Shown here in pieces: positions 9,487 to 18,000 of a stretch of DNA of 64,000 nt. Made by a program: the position numbers and the translations under genes. The stretch's first letter is position 1; each line of letters opens with the position of its first letter. Below the pieces are notes generated by a model, which saw nothing but the letters and a program-made list of their open reading frames with translations, did no database searches and was not told where the DNA came from. Source of the DNA: Cupriavidus agavae (lineage in GTDB: Bacteria; Pseudomonadota; Gammaproteobacteria; Burkholderiales; Burkholderiaceae); assembly GCF_004217045.1 (NCBI RefSeq), contig NZ_SGXM01000001.1, forward strand, positions 1,798,001 to 1,862,000. The letters are read 5' to 3'.

Positions 9487-9491
9487 CGTGT

Positions 9492-9519
9492 CCGGCGCCT
9501 CAATCCCGGTCGGCGCCGG
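9492..9519 (+). repeat. Inverted repeat downstream of the lipoprotein gene
   Basis: CCGGCGCC (9492-9499) and GGCGCCGG (9512-9519) form an 8-bp perfect stem with a 12-base loop just after the stop codon at 9484-9486. No T-run follows, so it may be a weak terminator or RNA-stabilising hairpin. Confidence 0.4.
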
Positions 9520-9537
9520 CCGTTAATGACCTGACGA

Positions 9538-9558
9538 GAACCAATATAAGAACCAATA
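9538..9558 (+). repeat. Tandem GAACCAATA direct repeat upstream of the S8 protease
   Basis: GAACCAATA occurs at 9538-9546 and again at 9550-9558, a 12-bp period, about 60 bp before the protease ATG. The intervening TATAAG could serve as a -10 element. It may be an activator half-site pair; no regulator is identified. Confidence 0.35.
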
Positions 9559-9615
9559 ACCGGAGCACCGGTATTCCTCAGCAGTTCGTTTGACGCGATC
9601 TTCCCAGGAGTCCAG

Positions 9616-11280
9616 ATGCCGTACGTTCCGCCCGTTTTCCATTCGCTTTCGCGTCCTTCACGCCCCATCCTGCTGCTGCCGGCCGTGCTGCTGGCGCTGG
9701 GCGCCACGCTGACCCTTGCCCCGGCCGCCCACGCGCAGGCCGATGCCAGCGCCGCGCAGGCCCGCCCTGCCCCGCGCTACACCGGCAACTACATCGTGCG
9801 CTGGCGCGATGGCAGCCAGACCGTCGACAGCCAGGCCGACACCTCGCGCATGAAACGCGTGGCCTCGAATACCGGCCTCACGCTCTCGGTCAGGCGGCCG
9901 ATGGGCGGCGGCTCGCAACTGCTGACCGTCAAGGATGCGCGCGGGGAGTCGCCCGAACTGGTCGCCAGGCGGCTGCGCAACGACCCCCGCGTGGCCGATG
10001 CCGTGCCCGACCGCTGGCTGCAGTTGCATGACACCACGCCGAACGACCCCGAATTCGCCGTCAACCAGCCCTACCTGGGCACGCCGGCATCGCTGACCGG
10101 CGCCGCCAACCTGACCCGCGCCTGGGATCGCTCGCGCGGCAGCAGCAGCATCGTGGTGGCGGTGGTGGACACCGGCATCCTCGCCCATCCGGATTTGGCC
10201 GGGCGGCTGGTGCCGGGCTACGACTTCATCTCCACCACGACGGTTTCGGTCGATGGCGACGGACGCGACAGCGATCCGACCGATCCGGGGGACTACGTGC
10301 CAACGGGCGAGACCTGCCCCGGCGGCGGCGACCCCGATCGCACCAGCACCTGGCACGGCACGCGCGTGGCGGGCGTGCTCGGGGCGGCAACCAACAACAG
10401 CCTCGGCATTGCCGGCGTGGACTGGTCGGCGCGTATCCAGCCGGTGCGGGTGTCGGGGCGCTGCGGGGCGCTGTTGTCCGATACGGTGGATGCCATGCGC
10501 TGGGCCGGCGGCCTGAACGTGCCGGGCGTGCCCAACAATCCGACGCCGGCCAAGGTGATCAACATCAGCCTGGGCGGCGGGAGCTGCAAGGACTCGCCTG
10601 AGCAGAAGGCCGTCGACGATCTGAACGCTGCCGGCGTGGTGGTCGTGGCGGCGGCTGGCAATCAAGGCAGCGCCGTGGAATCCCCCGCAGACTGCAGCGG
10701 CGTGATCGCCGTGACGGCCCATGCCAACGACGGCGAGAACGCGAGCTACGCCAACGTTGGAAAGGAAATCGCGATCAGCGCGCCGGGCGGCGGCTGCGGC
10801 ACTTCGAAAGTTGTGGAGTCAGGCGGCATCACCACCTGCGCCTCGCGCGGACCGCTCGGCATCACCACGCTGTCGAACGACGGCGCGGCGTCGCCGGGGG
10901 CCTACACGATCTCGCGCAACTCGGCCGGCACGAGCTTCGCCGCCCCGATGGTCTCGGGCGTGGCGGCGATGATGCTGGCGGTCAACCCCTCGCTGACGCC
11001 GGCCCAGGTGACGGCCGTGCTGAAGGCATCGGCCCGTGCGCATCCGGCGAACACGTACTGCACGGCCAGCGTCAACGCGGGCAAGTGCGGCGCCGGCCTG
11101 CTGGACGCCGACGCGGCGCTGGCGCTGGCACCGACTCCGCCGGCGACGGGCAGCAACGCGGCGCCGCCGCCTGCAACCGCAGGCGATAGCGGCGGCGGTG
11201 GTGGCGCCTTCGCGCCGTGGAGCGCGGCAGTGCTGCTGCTGGTTGGGATTGCCGGCTTCGTGACGCGCCGGCGAGGATAG
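9616..11280 (+). CDS. Subtilisin-like S8 serine protease with GlyGly-CTERM-like sorting tail
   Basis: This is a secreted S8-family protease of 554 residues. Domain order: signal peptide (about 1-42, ending AHA-QA), I9-like propeptide (about 55-140), catalytic domain (about 160-505), a Pro/Ala-rich linker, and a C-terminal tripartite tag. The catalytic triad is Asp185 (VVDTG), His247 (WHGT) and Ser440 (AGTSFAAP), with oxyanion Asn349 (AAAGNQG). Six or more cysteines suggest disulfides. The tail has a glycine run (525-530), one transmembrane helix (about 533-549) and RRRG at the end. This is the layout of GlyGly-CTERM proteins, which are cleaved by rhombosortase, and a rhombosortase-like gene lies 70 bp away on the opposite strand. 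A GAG/AGGAG-type site (CCCAGGAGTCCAG) precedes the ATG. Confidence 0.9.
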   Translation: MPYVPPVFHSLSRPSRPILLLPAVLLALGATLTLAPAAHAQADASAAQARPAPRYTGNYIVRWRDGSQTVDSQADTSRMKRVASNTGLTLSVRRPMGGGSQLLTVKDARGESPELVARRLRNDPRVADAVPDRWLQLHDTTPNDPEFAVNQPYLGTPASLTGAANLTRAWDRSRGSSSIVVAVVDTGILAHPDLAGRLVPGYDFISTTTVSVDGDGRDSDPTDPGDYVPTGETCPGGGDPDRTSTWHGTRVAGVLGAATNNSLGIAGVDWSARIQPVRVSGRCGALLSDTVDAMRWAGGLNVPGVPNNPTPAKVINISLGGGSCKDSPEQKAVDDLNAAGVVVVAAAGNQGSAVESPADCSGVIAVTAHANDGENASYANVGKEIAISAPGGGCGTSKVVESGGITTCASRGPLGITTLSNDGAASPGAYTISRNSAGTSFAAPMVSGVAAMMLAVNPSLTPAQVTAVLKASARAHPANTYCTASVNAGKCGAGLLDADAALALAPTPPATGSNAAPPPATAGDSGGGGGAFAPWSAAVLLLVGIAGFVTRRRG

Positions 11281-11300
11281 TAGTTTTCTGAGTTTCTGCG

Positions 11301-11343
11301 GGTTGGCTCCCCTCTCCCGCCATGCGGAAGAGGGGAGCCAACC
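11301..11343. terminator. Dispersed palindrome copy 1 (bidirectional terminator-like)
   Basis: GGTTGGCTCCCCTCT (11301-11315) pairs perfectly with 11329-11343, and inner CCGC/GCGG bases extend the stem. It sits between the convergent S8 protease and rhombosortase genes. It shares the CTCCCCTCTCCC core with six other copies in the window. Confidence 0.7.
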
Positions 11344-11349
11344 ACGTGG

Positions 11350-11970
11350 CTACTGACGCCGCCACCACCACTCCTGCAGCAGCCAGCATCCCAAACCTGC
11401 CATTGCACCGGCCGCGTGGGCGCCGCGGGCGACGTTGAAACCCCAGGACGGGTCGAAGACCAGTGCTGCCAGCCAGGACTGTTCGGTCCAGACCTTGCCC
11501 AGCACCACCACCGCGATCACCACGCCGATCACGCGCGGCCAGCCGGCCTCCTGCAGCAGGCGCAGCGCCGTCCAGAGCGCCAGCCCGTGGGCCGCGCCGG
11601 ACAATCCGCCGTACCAGCCCACCGCCGGCATGCGCAGCAGCGCCACCTGGGCGACCAGCCCGCAGATCACGAGCACGGCCAGCATCTCGCGGATGCGCGC
11701 GACGCGGCCGGCCAGCAGCAGCAACCCCACCGTGGCGGCCACGTCGGCCAGATAGTGTTTCCATCCGAGATGCACCCACATCGAGGTCAGCACGCGCCAC
11801 CACTCACCCTCGAAGCGCACCCCGTGGCGCAGGTACATCCCGTGCGCGTGCAGCCACGGCACGAACGTGAACGCCGCGGCCAGCGCGGCGACGGCGGCCG
11901 ACGCCGCCAGCATGGCGGGCCAGCCGGGCAGTCTCGTGGGGGGCGGCGAGGTCGGTTCGGGCAGCACCAT
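11350..11970 (-). CDS. rrtA: Rhombosortase-like rhomboid intramembrane serine protease
   Basis: This 206-residue multi-pass membrane protein has a rhomboid fold with about six hydrophobic helices. The active-site serine lies in WYGGLSGAAHG (near residue 121) and the catalytic histidine in RGAHAAGAMAGL (near residue 184). The N-terminal part has EGEWWRVLTSMWVHLGWKHY, which matches the rhombosortase pattern as I know it. The GLSG-x-xHG form, rather than GASG, is characteristic of rhombosortase, the enzyme that processes GlyGly-CTERM proteins. It begins 2 bp after glnE on the same strand, so it is likely co-transcribed with glnE, and it converges on the candidate substrate protease. The subfamily call is by motif and context. 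Confidence 0.8.
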   Translation of the reverse strand: MVLPEPTSPPPTRLPGWPAMLAASAAVAALAAAFTFVPWLHAHGMYLRHGVRFEGEWWRVLTSMWVHLGWKHYLADVAATVGLLLLAGRVARIREMLAVLVICGLVAQVALLRMPAVGWYGGLSGAAHGLALWTALRLLQEAGWPRVIGVVIAVVVLGKVWTEQSWLAALVFDPSWGFNVARGAHAAGAMAGLGCWLLQEWWWRRQ

Positions 11971-11972
11971 CC

Positions 11973-14966
11973 TCAGCGGGCGCCGAACACGGCCTGCCAG
12001 AGCGCGCGGACCGGGGCGGTCTGCTCGCTGACGCTGTCGGGCGGCACGCGGGCCTGATCGTGGCCGTCGAGCCGCAGCTTGTGCTGGCGGGCGCGGAAGA
12101 CGCGGTAGGCATCGCCCACGGCCAGCGCCAGCCCGGCATCGATCAGGTTCAGCACGCCCGCCATGCGCAGCAGCGCGATGTTGCCGGCATTGCGCGTCAG
12201 CTCCGGGTGCGCGCCGCTGTGCAGCAGCACCAGGTACTGCACCGTGAACTCGATATCGACCATGCCGCCACGGTCGTGCTTGAGGTCGAACAGCGGCGTC
12301 GGGTTCGGGTGGCCCTCGGCCACCTTGGCGCGCATCTGCACGATTTCCTCGCGCAGCGCGGCGGCGTCGCGCGGCTGGCGCAGGATCTCCTCGCGCAGAT
12401 CCTCGAAACGGTTGCCGATCTCGCGGTCACCCGCGCCGAAGCGTGCCCGCGTGAGCGCCTGATGCTCCCAGACCCACGCGGTGTTGTCGCCCTCGCGCAG
12501 CTGGTAGCGGCGGAACGCATCGAAGCTCGTCACCAGCAGCCCGGCGGCGCCGTTCGGCCGCAGGCGCGTGTCCACGTCGAACAGCATGCCGGCCGCCGTA
12601 TGGCTCGTGAGCCAGGTGATCAGGCGCCGCGCATAGGCCGCGTAGACGTCGGGGGCGCGCTCGTGGTCATCGTCGTAGAGGAAGATCAGGTCCAGGTCCG
12701 ACGCGTAGCCCAGTTCCTTGCCGCCCAGCCGGCCGTAGGCGATCACCGCGAAGCGCGGCGTGTCGCGGTGGCGCGTGGCCAGTTGGCGCCAGACCGCCTG
12801 CATCGTGACTTCGAGCATGGCGTCGGCCAGGTCCGACAGCCGGTCCGCCACCTGCTCCACCGTCAGCAGGCCGCGCAGGTCCTGCAGCAGGATGCGGAAG
12901 GTCTCGGCATGGTGCTCGCGGCGCAGGATGTCCATCTGCGTCTCGACCTGGCCGTCAGACGCGTGCAGCCGCTCGGCCAGCCGGTCGCGGAACGCCGCCC
13001 AGTCCGGCGCGGCGGCCAGCGCATCGCTGTCGAGCAGTTCGTCGAGCAGTTGCGGGTGGCGCGTCAGATAGGCGGCCGCCCAGCGCGAGGCGTGCAGCGT
13101 CTGGGCCACGCGGTCCATGGCCTGCGGGTACTCGGACAGCAGCGACAGATAGGACGCGCGGCGGCTGATCGCGTCGAGGAAGTCCAGGAAGCGGGCGATG
13201 GTGCTATCGGCATCGTCCTGCTTCGCGGCCAGGTCCAGCGCGCGGTTCACGAGTTGGTCGAAGCGGTTGCGGCTCGATTCGGACAGCGCGCGATAGCGCA
13301 GCGACGTGCCGATCGCGCGCAGCCGGTCATAGAGGCCGGTGCAGTCGCCAAAGCCCGCCGCCTGCAGCGCCTGGCACGGCGACGACTGCGGGTCGGTCTC
13401 GTCGTCGGGGCTGGCCTGGGCTGCGCGCGAGGCCATTTCCTCGCGCACCAGCGCCGGCCACAGCGGCTCGCTCTGGGCCGCTTCGTCATCGGCAAACGGA
13501 TCGGCGAAGGTGGCCTCGAACTGCTGGGCCACCGGCGCCATCAGCGTATCCATCTGGGCCACCAGCGCCGGCCAGTCGGCGCAGCCCATCATCAGCGCCA
13601 CGGCGTGGCGTTCCTCGTCCGAATTCGGGAGATGGTGCGTCTGGGCGTCGTCGCGGTACTGGAGCCGGTGCTCCAGCTGGCGCAGGAAGCGGTAGGCGTC
13701 GGCCAGCTCGCCGGCCTGCCCCACCGGCAGCAGGTTGCGCGCCACGGCCACGTCGAGCACTTCGAGCGTGGGCCGCACCCGCAGCGCCGGGTCCTGTCCG
13801 CCCCGGATCAGCTGGAACACCTGCGCCATGAACTCGATCTCGCGGATGCCGCCGCGACCAAGCTTGATATTGAAGGATTTCTGATTGACACCGTGCCCGG
13901 CCAGCCCCCCGCTGCGCTTGGCAGCCTCGGAGCGGATCTGCGCGTGCAGCGCCCGGATAGCGGCGATCACGCCATAGTCGAGGTAGCGGCGGAACACGAA
14001 CGGCGTGGTCAGCCGGCCCAGCAGCGCGGCCGCGCGTTGGGCGTGCGGCGTGTCGATGGCGGACACCACCCGGCCCTTGATCCACGCGTAGCGCTCCCAC
14101 TCGCGCCCCTGCACCACCAGATACTCTTCGAGCATGCCGAAGCTGCAGACCAGCGGGCCGGCGTCGCCATTGGGGCGCAACCGCATGTCCACGCGGAACA
14201 CGTAGCCGTCGCCGGTCACCTCGGACAGCAGCGTGATCAGCCGCCGCCCGAGCCGGATGAAGTATTCGTGGTTCGACAGGCTGCGGCGGCCGCCCTGGGT
14301 GTCGCCGTCCTCGTCGTAGAGGAAGATCAGGTCGATGTCCGACGACACGTTCAGTTCGCGCCCGCCGAGCTTGCCCATGCCCACCACCACCAGTTCCTGC
14401 ACCTCGCCGCTCTGGGCGCCGGTGGGCTGGCCGTAGGTGGCGCCCAGGTCGTCGCCAAGCACGCGCAGGCCGTGCTGGATCGACAGTTCGGCCAAATCGG
14501 TCATGGCGCCGGTAATCTCGCCCAGCGTGGCCAGGCCACGCAGGTCGCGCTCGATCACCACGCACATCACTTCGGCACGCAGGCGGCGCAGCGCCTGGGC
14601 GGCGGCCGCCTCGGCATCGGCCGAGGGCACCTGCAGCACCTGCAGGCGCTGCACCATCCAGTCACGCGTGATCGGGCCCACCGCGGCCTCGGCCACCACG
14701 CCGGGCGCGCCAGGCCGCGCGGCCAGCACACGGCGCGCGTAATGGGAGTACGCCGCCGAGTACAATACGTGGCCTTCGGTTTCGACCGGCGTCAGACCCT
14801 GCGCCGACATGGTGGCAAAAGCCCCCTGGGCCATGCTGCCGATGGGCCCCGCGGCGCCTTCGGGCGTCAGGTCCAATGTGGTGCCGGCGCCATTTTGCAC
14901 GCCCTGCGGGTCGGTCGGAGCGCGGGCTTGGCCCGCGGCGGAACTCGTCGGATCAGGGACAGTCAT
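11973..14966 (-). CDS. glnE: Bifunctional glutamine synthetase adenylyltransferase/adenylyl-removing enzyme
   Basis: GlnE adds AMP to glutamine synthetase or removes it in response to PII and glutamine, setting nitrogen assimilation. The 997-residue protein has two nucleotidyltransferase halves. The N-terminal deadenylylase half shows GMGKLGGRELNVSSDIDL (about residues 196-213, metal ligands Asp210/Asp212). The C-terminal adenylyltransferase half shows YGRLGGKELGYASDLDL (about 745-765). Linker helices lie between and after them. Length is slightly above the usual 930-960 because of an N-terminal Pro/Gly/Ala-rich extension of about 45 residues; a downstream start such as MAQGAF is possible. 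It is divergent from the large AsmA-like gene. Confidence 0.95.
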   Translation of the reverse strand: MTVPDPTSSAAGQARAPTDPQGVQNGAGTTLDLTPEGAAGPIGSMAQGAFATMSAQGLTPVETEGHVLYSAAYSHYARRVLAARPGAPGVVAEAAVGPITRDWMVQRLQVLQVPSADAEAAAAQALRRLRAEVMCVVIERDLRGLATLGEITGAMTDLAELSIQHGLRVLGDDLGATYGQPTGAQSGEVQELVVVGMGKLGGRELNVSSDIDLIFLYDEDGDTQGGRRSLSNHEYFIRLGRRLITLLSEVTGDGYVFRVDMRLRPNGDAGPLVCSFGMLEEYLVVQGREWERYAWIKGRVVSAIDTPHAQRAAALLGRLTTPFVFRRYLDYGVIAAIRALHAQIRSEAAKRSGGLAGHGVNQKSFNIKLGRGGIREIEFMAQVFQLIRGGQDPALRVRPTLEVLDVAVARNLLPVGQAGELADAYRFLRQLEHRLQYRDDAQTHHLPNSDEERHAVALMMGCADWPALVAQMDTLMAPVAQQFEATFADPFADDEAAQSEPLWPALVREEMASRAAQASPDDETDPQSSPCQALQAAGFGDCTGLYDRLRAIGTSLRYRALSESSRNRFDQLVNRALDLAAKQDDADSTIARFLDFLDAISRRASYLSLLSEYPQAMDRVAQTLHASRWAAAYLTRHPQLLDELLDSDALAAAPDWAAFRDRLAERLHASDGQVETQMDILRREHHAETFRILLQDLRGLLTVEQVADRLSDLADAMLEVTMQAVWRQLATRHRDTPRFAVIAYGRLGGKELGYASDLDLIFLYDDDHERAPDVYAAYARRLITWLTSHTAAGMLFDVDTRLRPNGAAGLLVTSFDAFRRYQLREGDNTAWVWEHQALTRARFGAGDREIGNRFEDLREEILRQPRDAAALREEIVQMRAKVAEGHPNPTPLFDLKHDRGGMVDIEFTVQYLVLLHSGAHPELTRNAGNIALLRMAGVLNLIDAGLALAVGDAYRVFRARQHKLRLDGHDQARVPPDSVSEQTAPVRALWQAVFGAR

Positions 14967-15064
14967 TCCAGTTACTTTTGCATGTTTGGGTAGCGCCGCG
15001 AACCTTGCGGCGGCGCGGCCCGCACCACTTTGGAGAGCGGCTAGTATTGTCGGATAATCTGCGC

Positions 15065-18000
15065 ATGTCCAGCCGCCCCACCGCCCCCCACGACGGTTCC
15101 GCGCCCCCTGGCGCGGCCGCCGACGGTGCCGCCGCCGCGGCCGCTGCCTCCCCTTCCCCCTCTTCCGCCGCCGGCCGTGGCCGGCGCGCCGGCGTGCGTG
15201 CGCTCGCCTTGCTCGGCGCCGCCGGGCGCGCGGCCCTCGCGCTGACCCGCCATCCGGCCTGGGGCCGGCTCTGGCGCGTGCTGGTGCGCGTGCTGCTGGT
15301 GCTCGCCGCGCTGGCCGTGGTGGGCGTGCTGCTGATCCGCTTCGTGCTCTGGCCGCAGGCCCATACGGCCCGCGAGTGGCTGGAGCGCGAGGGGTCGGCG
15401 GCGCTCTCGGCGCGGCTCACGATCGGCCAGCTCGATACCTACTGGGAAGGCTGGCACCCGGCCTTCCGCGCCCGCGACGTGCGTGCGGTGGATCGCCAGC
15501 AGCGCACGCTGCTGGCCGCCGGGGCGCTGGAGGGCAAGCTGTCGTGGCAGTCGGTGCCGTCGCTGGCGCTGCAATTTGCCAGCCTGACCGCCGACCGGAC
15601 CGATGTCTTGATCCGGCGCACCCCGCAAGGCCAGTTGCTGGTGGCCGGCGTGCCGGTGGACGCCAACAAGCGCAGCGACGACAACGACCCGTTCCTGAAC
15701 TGGCTGCTGTCGCAGGGCCGCATCGAACTGGTCAGCGGCAACCTGCGCTGGCTGGACGAGAAAGCCCGGTTGCCGCAGCTCGACGTGGCGGACATCCACT
15801 TCACGTCGCAGCGCCGGGGCGCCCAGCACACGCTGCGGCTGGAGGCGCGCAGCGCCTCGCTGGCGCCGCAGCCGCTGGTGGTGCAGACCACGCTGCGGCA
15901 CGACTATCTGTATGGCGCCGGCAACTGGCAGCACTGGACCGGCCAGGCCAGCTGGCAGTTCAACCAGGTTCAACTGCCAGTGGTGCAGCGCTACCTGGCG
16001 ATTTTCGACAATGTGGGCAGCGGGGTCTTCAGCACCGACGGCACCGTCGATTTCCGGGGCGGGCACGTGCTGCGCAGCCAGTTGCGGATGCGCGCCGCCG
16101 ATGTGGACCTGCACCTCTCGGGCGCGCCCGAGGCGCTCAGGCTGGCCAACGCCCAGGCGCTGCTGCTGCACAACGGCGACCGCAACGGCAACAACACGCT
16201 GACGATCGATACGCTGCTCTGGCAGGCCGAGCCGCTGGCCGGGCCGCCATCGGCCTCGGACACCTCGTGGCGCGAGGGCATGCGCAAGGTCACCATCGCC
16301 TGGACACGCGACGACGCGGGCCGGCTGCGCAAGTTCGCGCTGCGCGCGCCGACGTTCGACCTGAACACGGTGCGGGCGCTGGCGGCATCGATGCCGCTGG
16401 ACATGGCCGTGCTGCGCCAGTTGCGCGCGCTGCAGCCGGCCGGCCATATCGACAACCTCGATGTCAGCTGGGCGCGCGAGCGCACCGGCATGCTCGGCCG
16501 CACGCCGGGCGCGCCGCACTACACCGTGCAGGGCACGCTGCGCGGTGTCTCGGTCAACAGCCAGCCGGCCGTGCCGGCCGTGGGGCCGGACGGCAAGCCA
16601 CACACGGGCATGCCGGGCTTCACGCGGCTCTCGGGCACGTTCAGCTTCGACGACCGCCAGGGCAGCGCCCGCGTGGACAGCAGCGGCGCCACGCTGAGCT
16701 TCCCGGGCGTGTTCGACGATCCGCGCGTGCCGTTCGACTCGCTGCGCGGCGAAGTGCGCTGGACCCACGAGGGCGAGCATCTGGTGGTCCGCTCTGACGG
16801 CATACGGTTCGCCAATGCCGATACGGCGGGCTCGGTGCGCGGCTCCTGGCGGGCCGGCGGCGACGGCGCCAGCGGCATCGCGGACCTGACCGGCCAGCTC
16901 GACCGCGCCCAGGCCAACCGCATCCCCCGCTACCTGCCGACGACGATGCCGGCCACGCGCCACTATCTGGAAGGCGCGCTGGTGGGCGGCGAGGCCCATG
17001 ACGTGAAATTCCTCGTCAAGGGCGACCTGCACCACTTCCCGTTCCATCCGCCGTTCGCCCGCGCCGGCGATTTCCGCGTGGAAGTGCCGGTGCGCAACGT
17101 GAGCTACCAGATTGCCCCGCACGAGCACGGCCCCAATGTGGGCGGCAGCGCCGCCACGGTTTCCAATGGTGCCGGCAGTGCCGGCACTGCCAATGGCGGC
17201 ACGGCATGGCCCGATTTCACCGACATCTCGGGCCATCTGCTGTTCGAGCGCAGCAAGATGTCGTTCGTGGCGAAGCAGGCCGGCGTGCGGGGCGTTCCGG
17301 GCGTGATGCTGCGCGACGTGAGCGGCCAGATCGACGATCTCAGCGACCACGGCCGCCTGCAGCTGGACGGCTCGGCCACGGGCCCGGTGCAGTCGTTCCT
17401 GCGCTTCGTGGCCGCCACCCCGGTCAAGGGCTGGACCGGCAACATCACCGAAAACGCCCGCGCGCCCGGCCATGGCGACCTCAGGCTCAAGCTCGACCTG
17501 CCGCTCGCCCACGCAGCCGGCACCAAGGTCAACGGCGAGTTCCGCTTCCCGGGCAACGACATCACGCTGATGCCGGAACTGCCCACGCTCCACGGGGCTA
17601 CCGGCGCCGTGGCATTCGACGAACACGGCTTCCAGCTCAACGGCGTCCGCGCCCGCTTCCTGGGCGGCGAGACCCGCATTGCCGGCGGCACGCAGCCGGA
17701 CGGCACCACGCACGTGACCGTGGGCGGCACCGCCACGGCCCAGGGCCTGCGCGAGGCGCTGGGCGCCGAAGCGCCCGGGGCGCGCATCGAGGGCACCACG
17801 CCCTACTCGGCCGTGATCGGCGTGCGCGAGAAGCGGCTGCAGGTGCAGGTTTCGTCCGAACTGAACGGGCTGGCGCTGAACCTGCCCGCCCCGCTCGGCA
17901 AGACGGCCACGCAGGACATGCCGCTACGCGTGGACCTGCGTCCCGTGGCGTCCCGCACCGGGGCCGCCGGGCTCGACGAACTCTCGGTCCAGCTCGGCAG

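Noticed and set aside
12060-14993. 977-codon open frame on the plus strand opposite glnE
   Set aside because: It is an antisense shadow of glnE. High-GC genes commonly leave the opposite strand open; its translation is low-complexity His/Arg/Gly/Ala and lacks domains.
15041-17713. 890-codon open frame on the minus strand opposite the YhdP-like gene
   Set aside because: Same reason: complete overlap with a well-supported gene and no recognisable domain.
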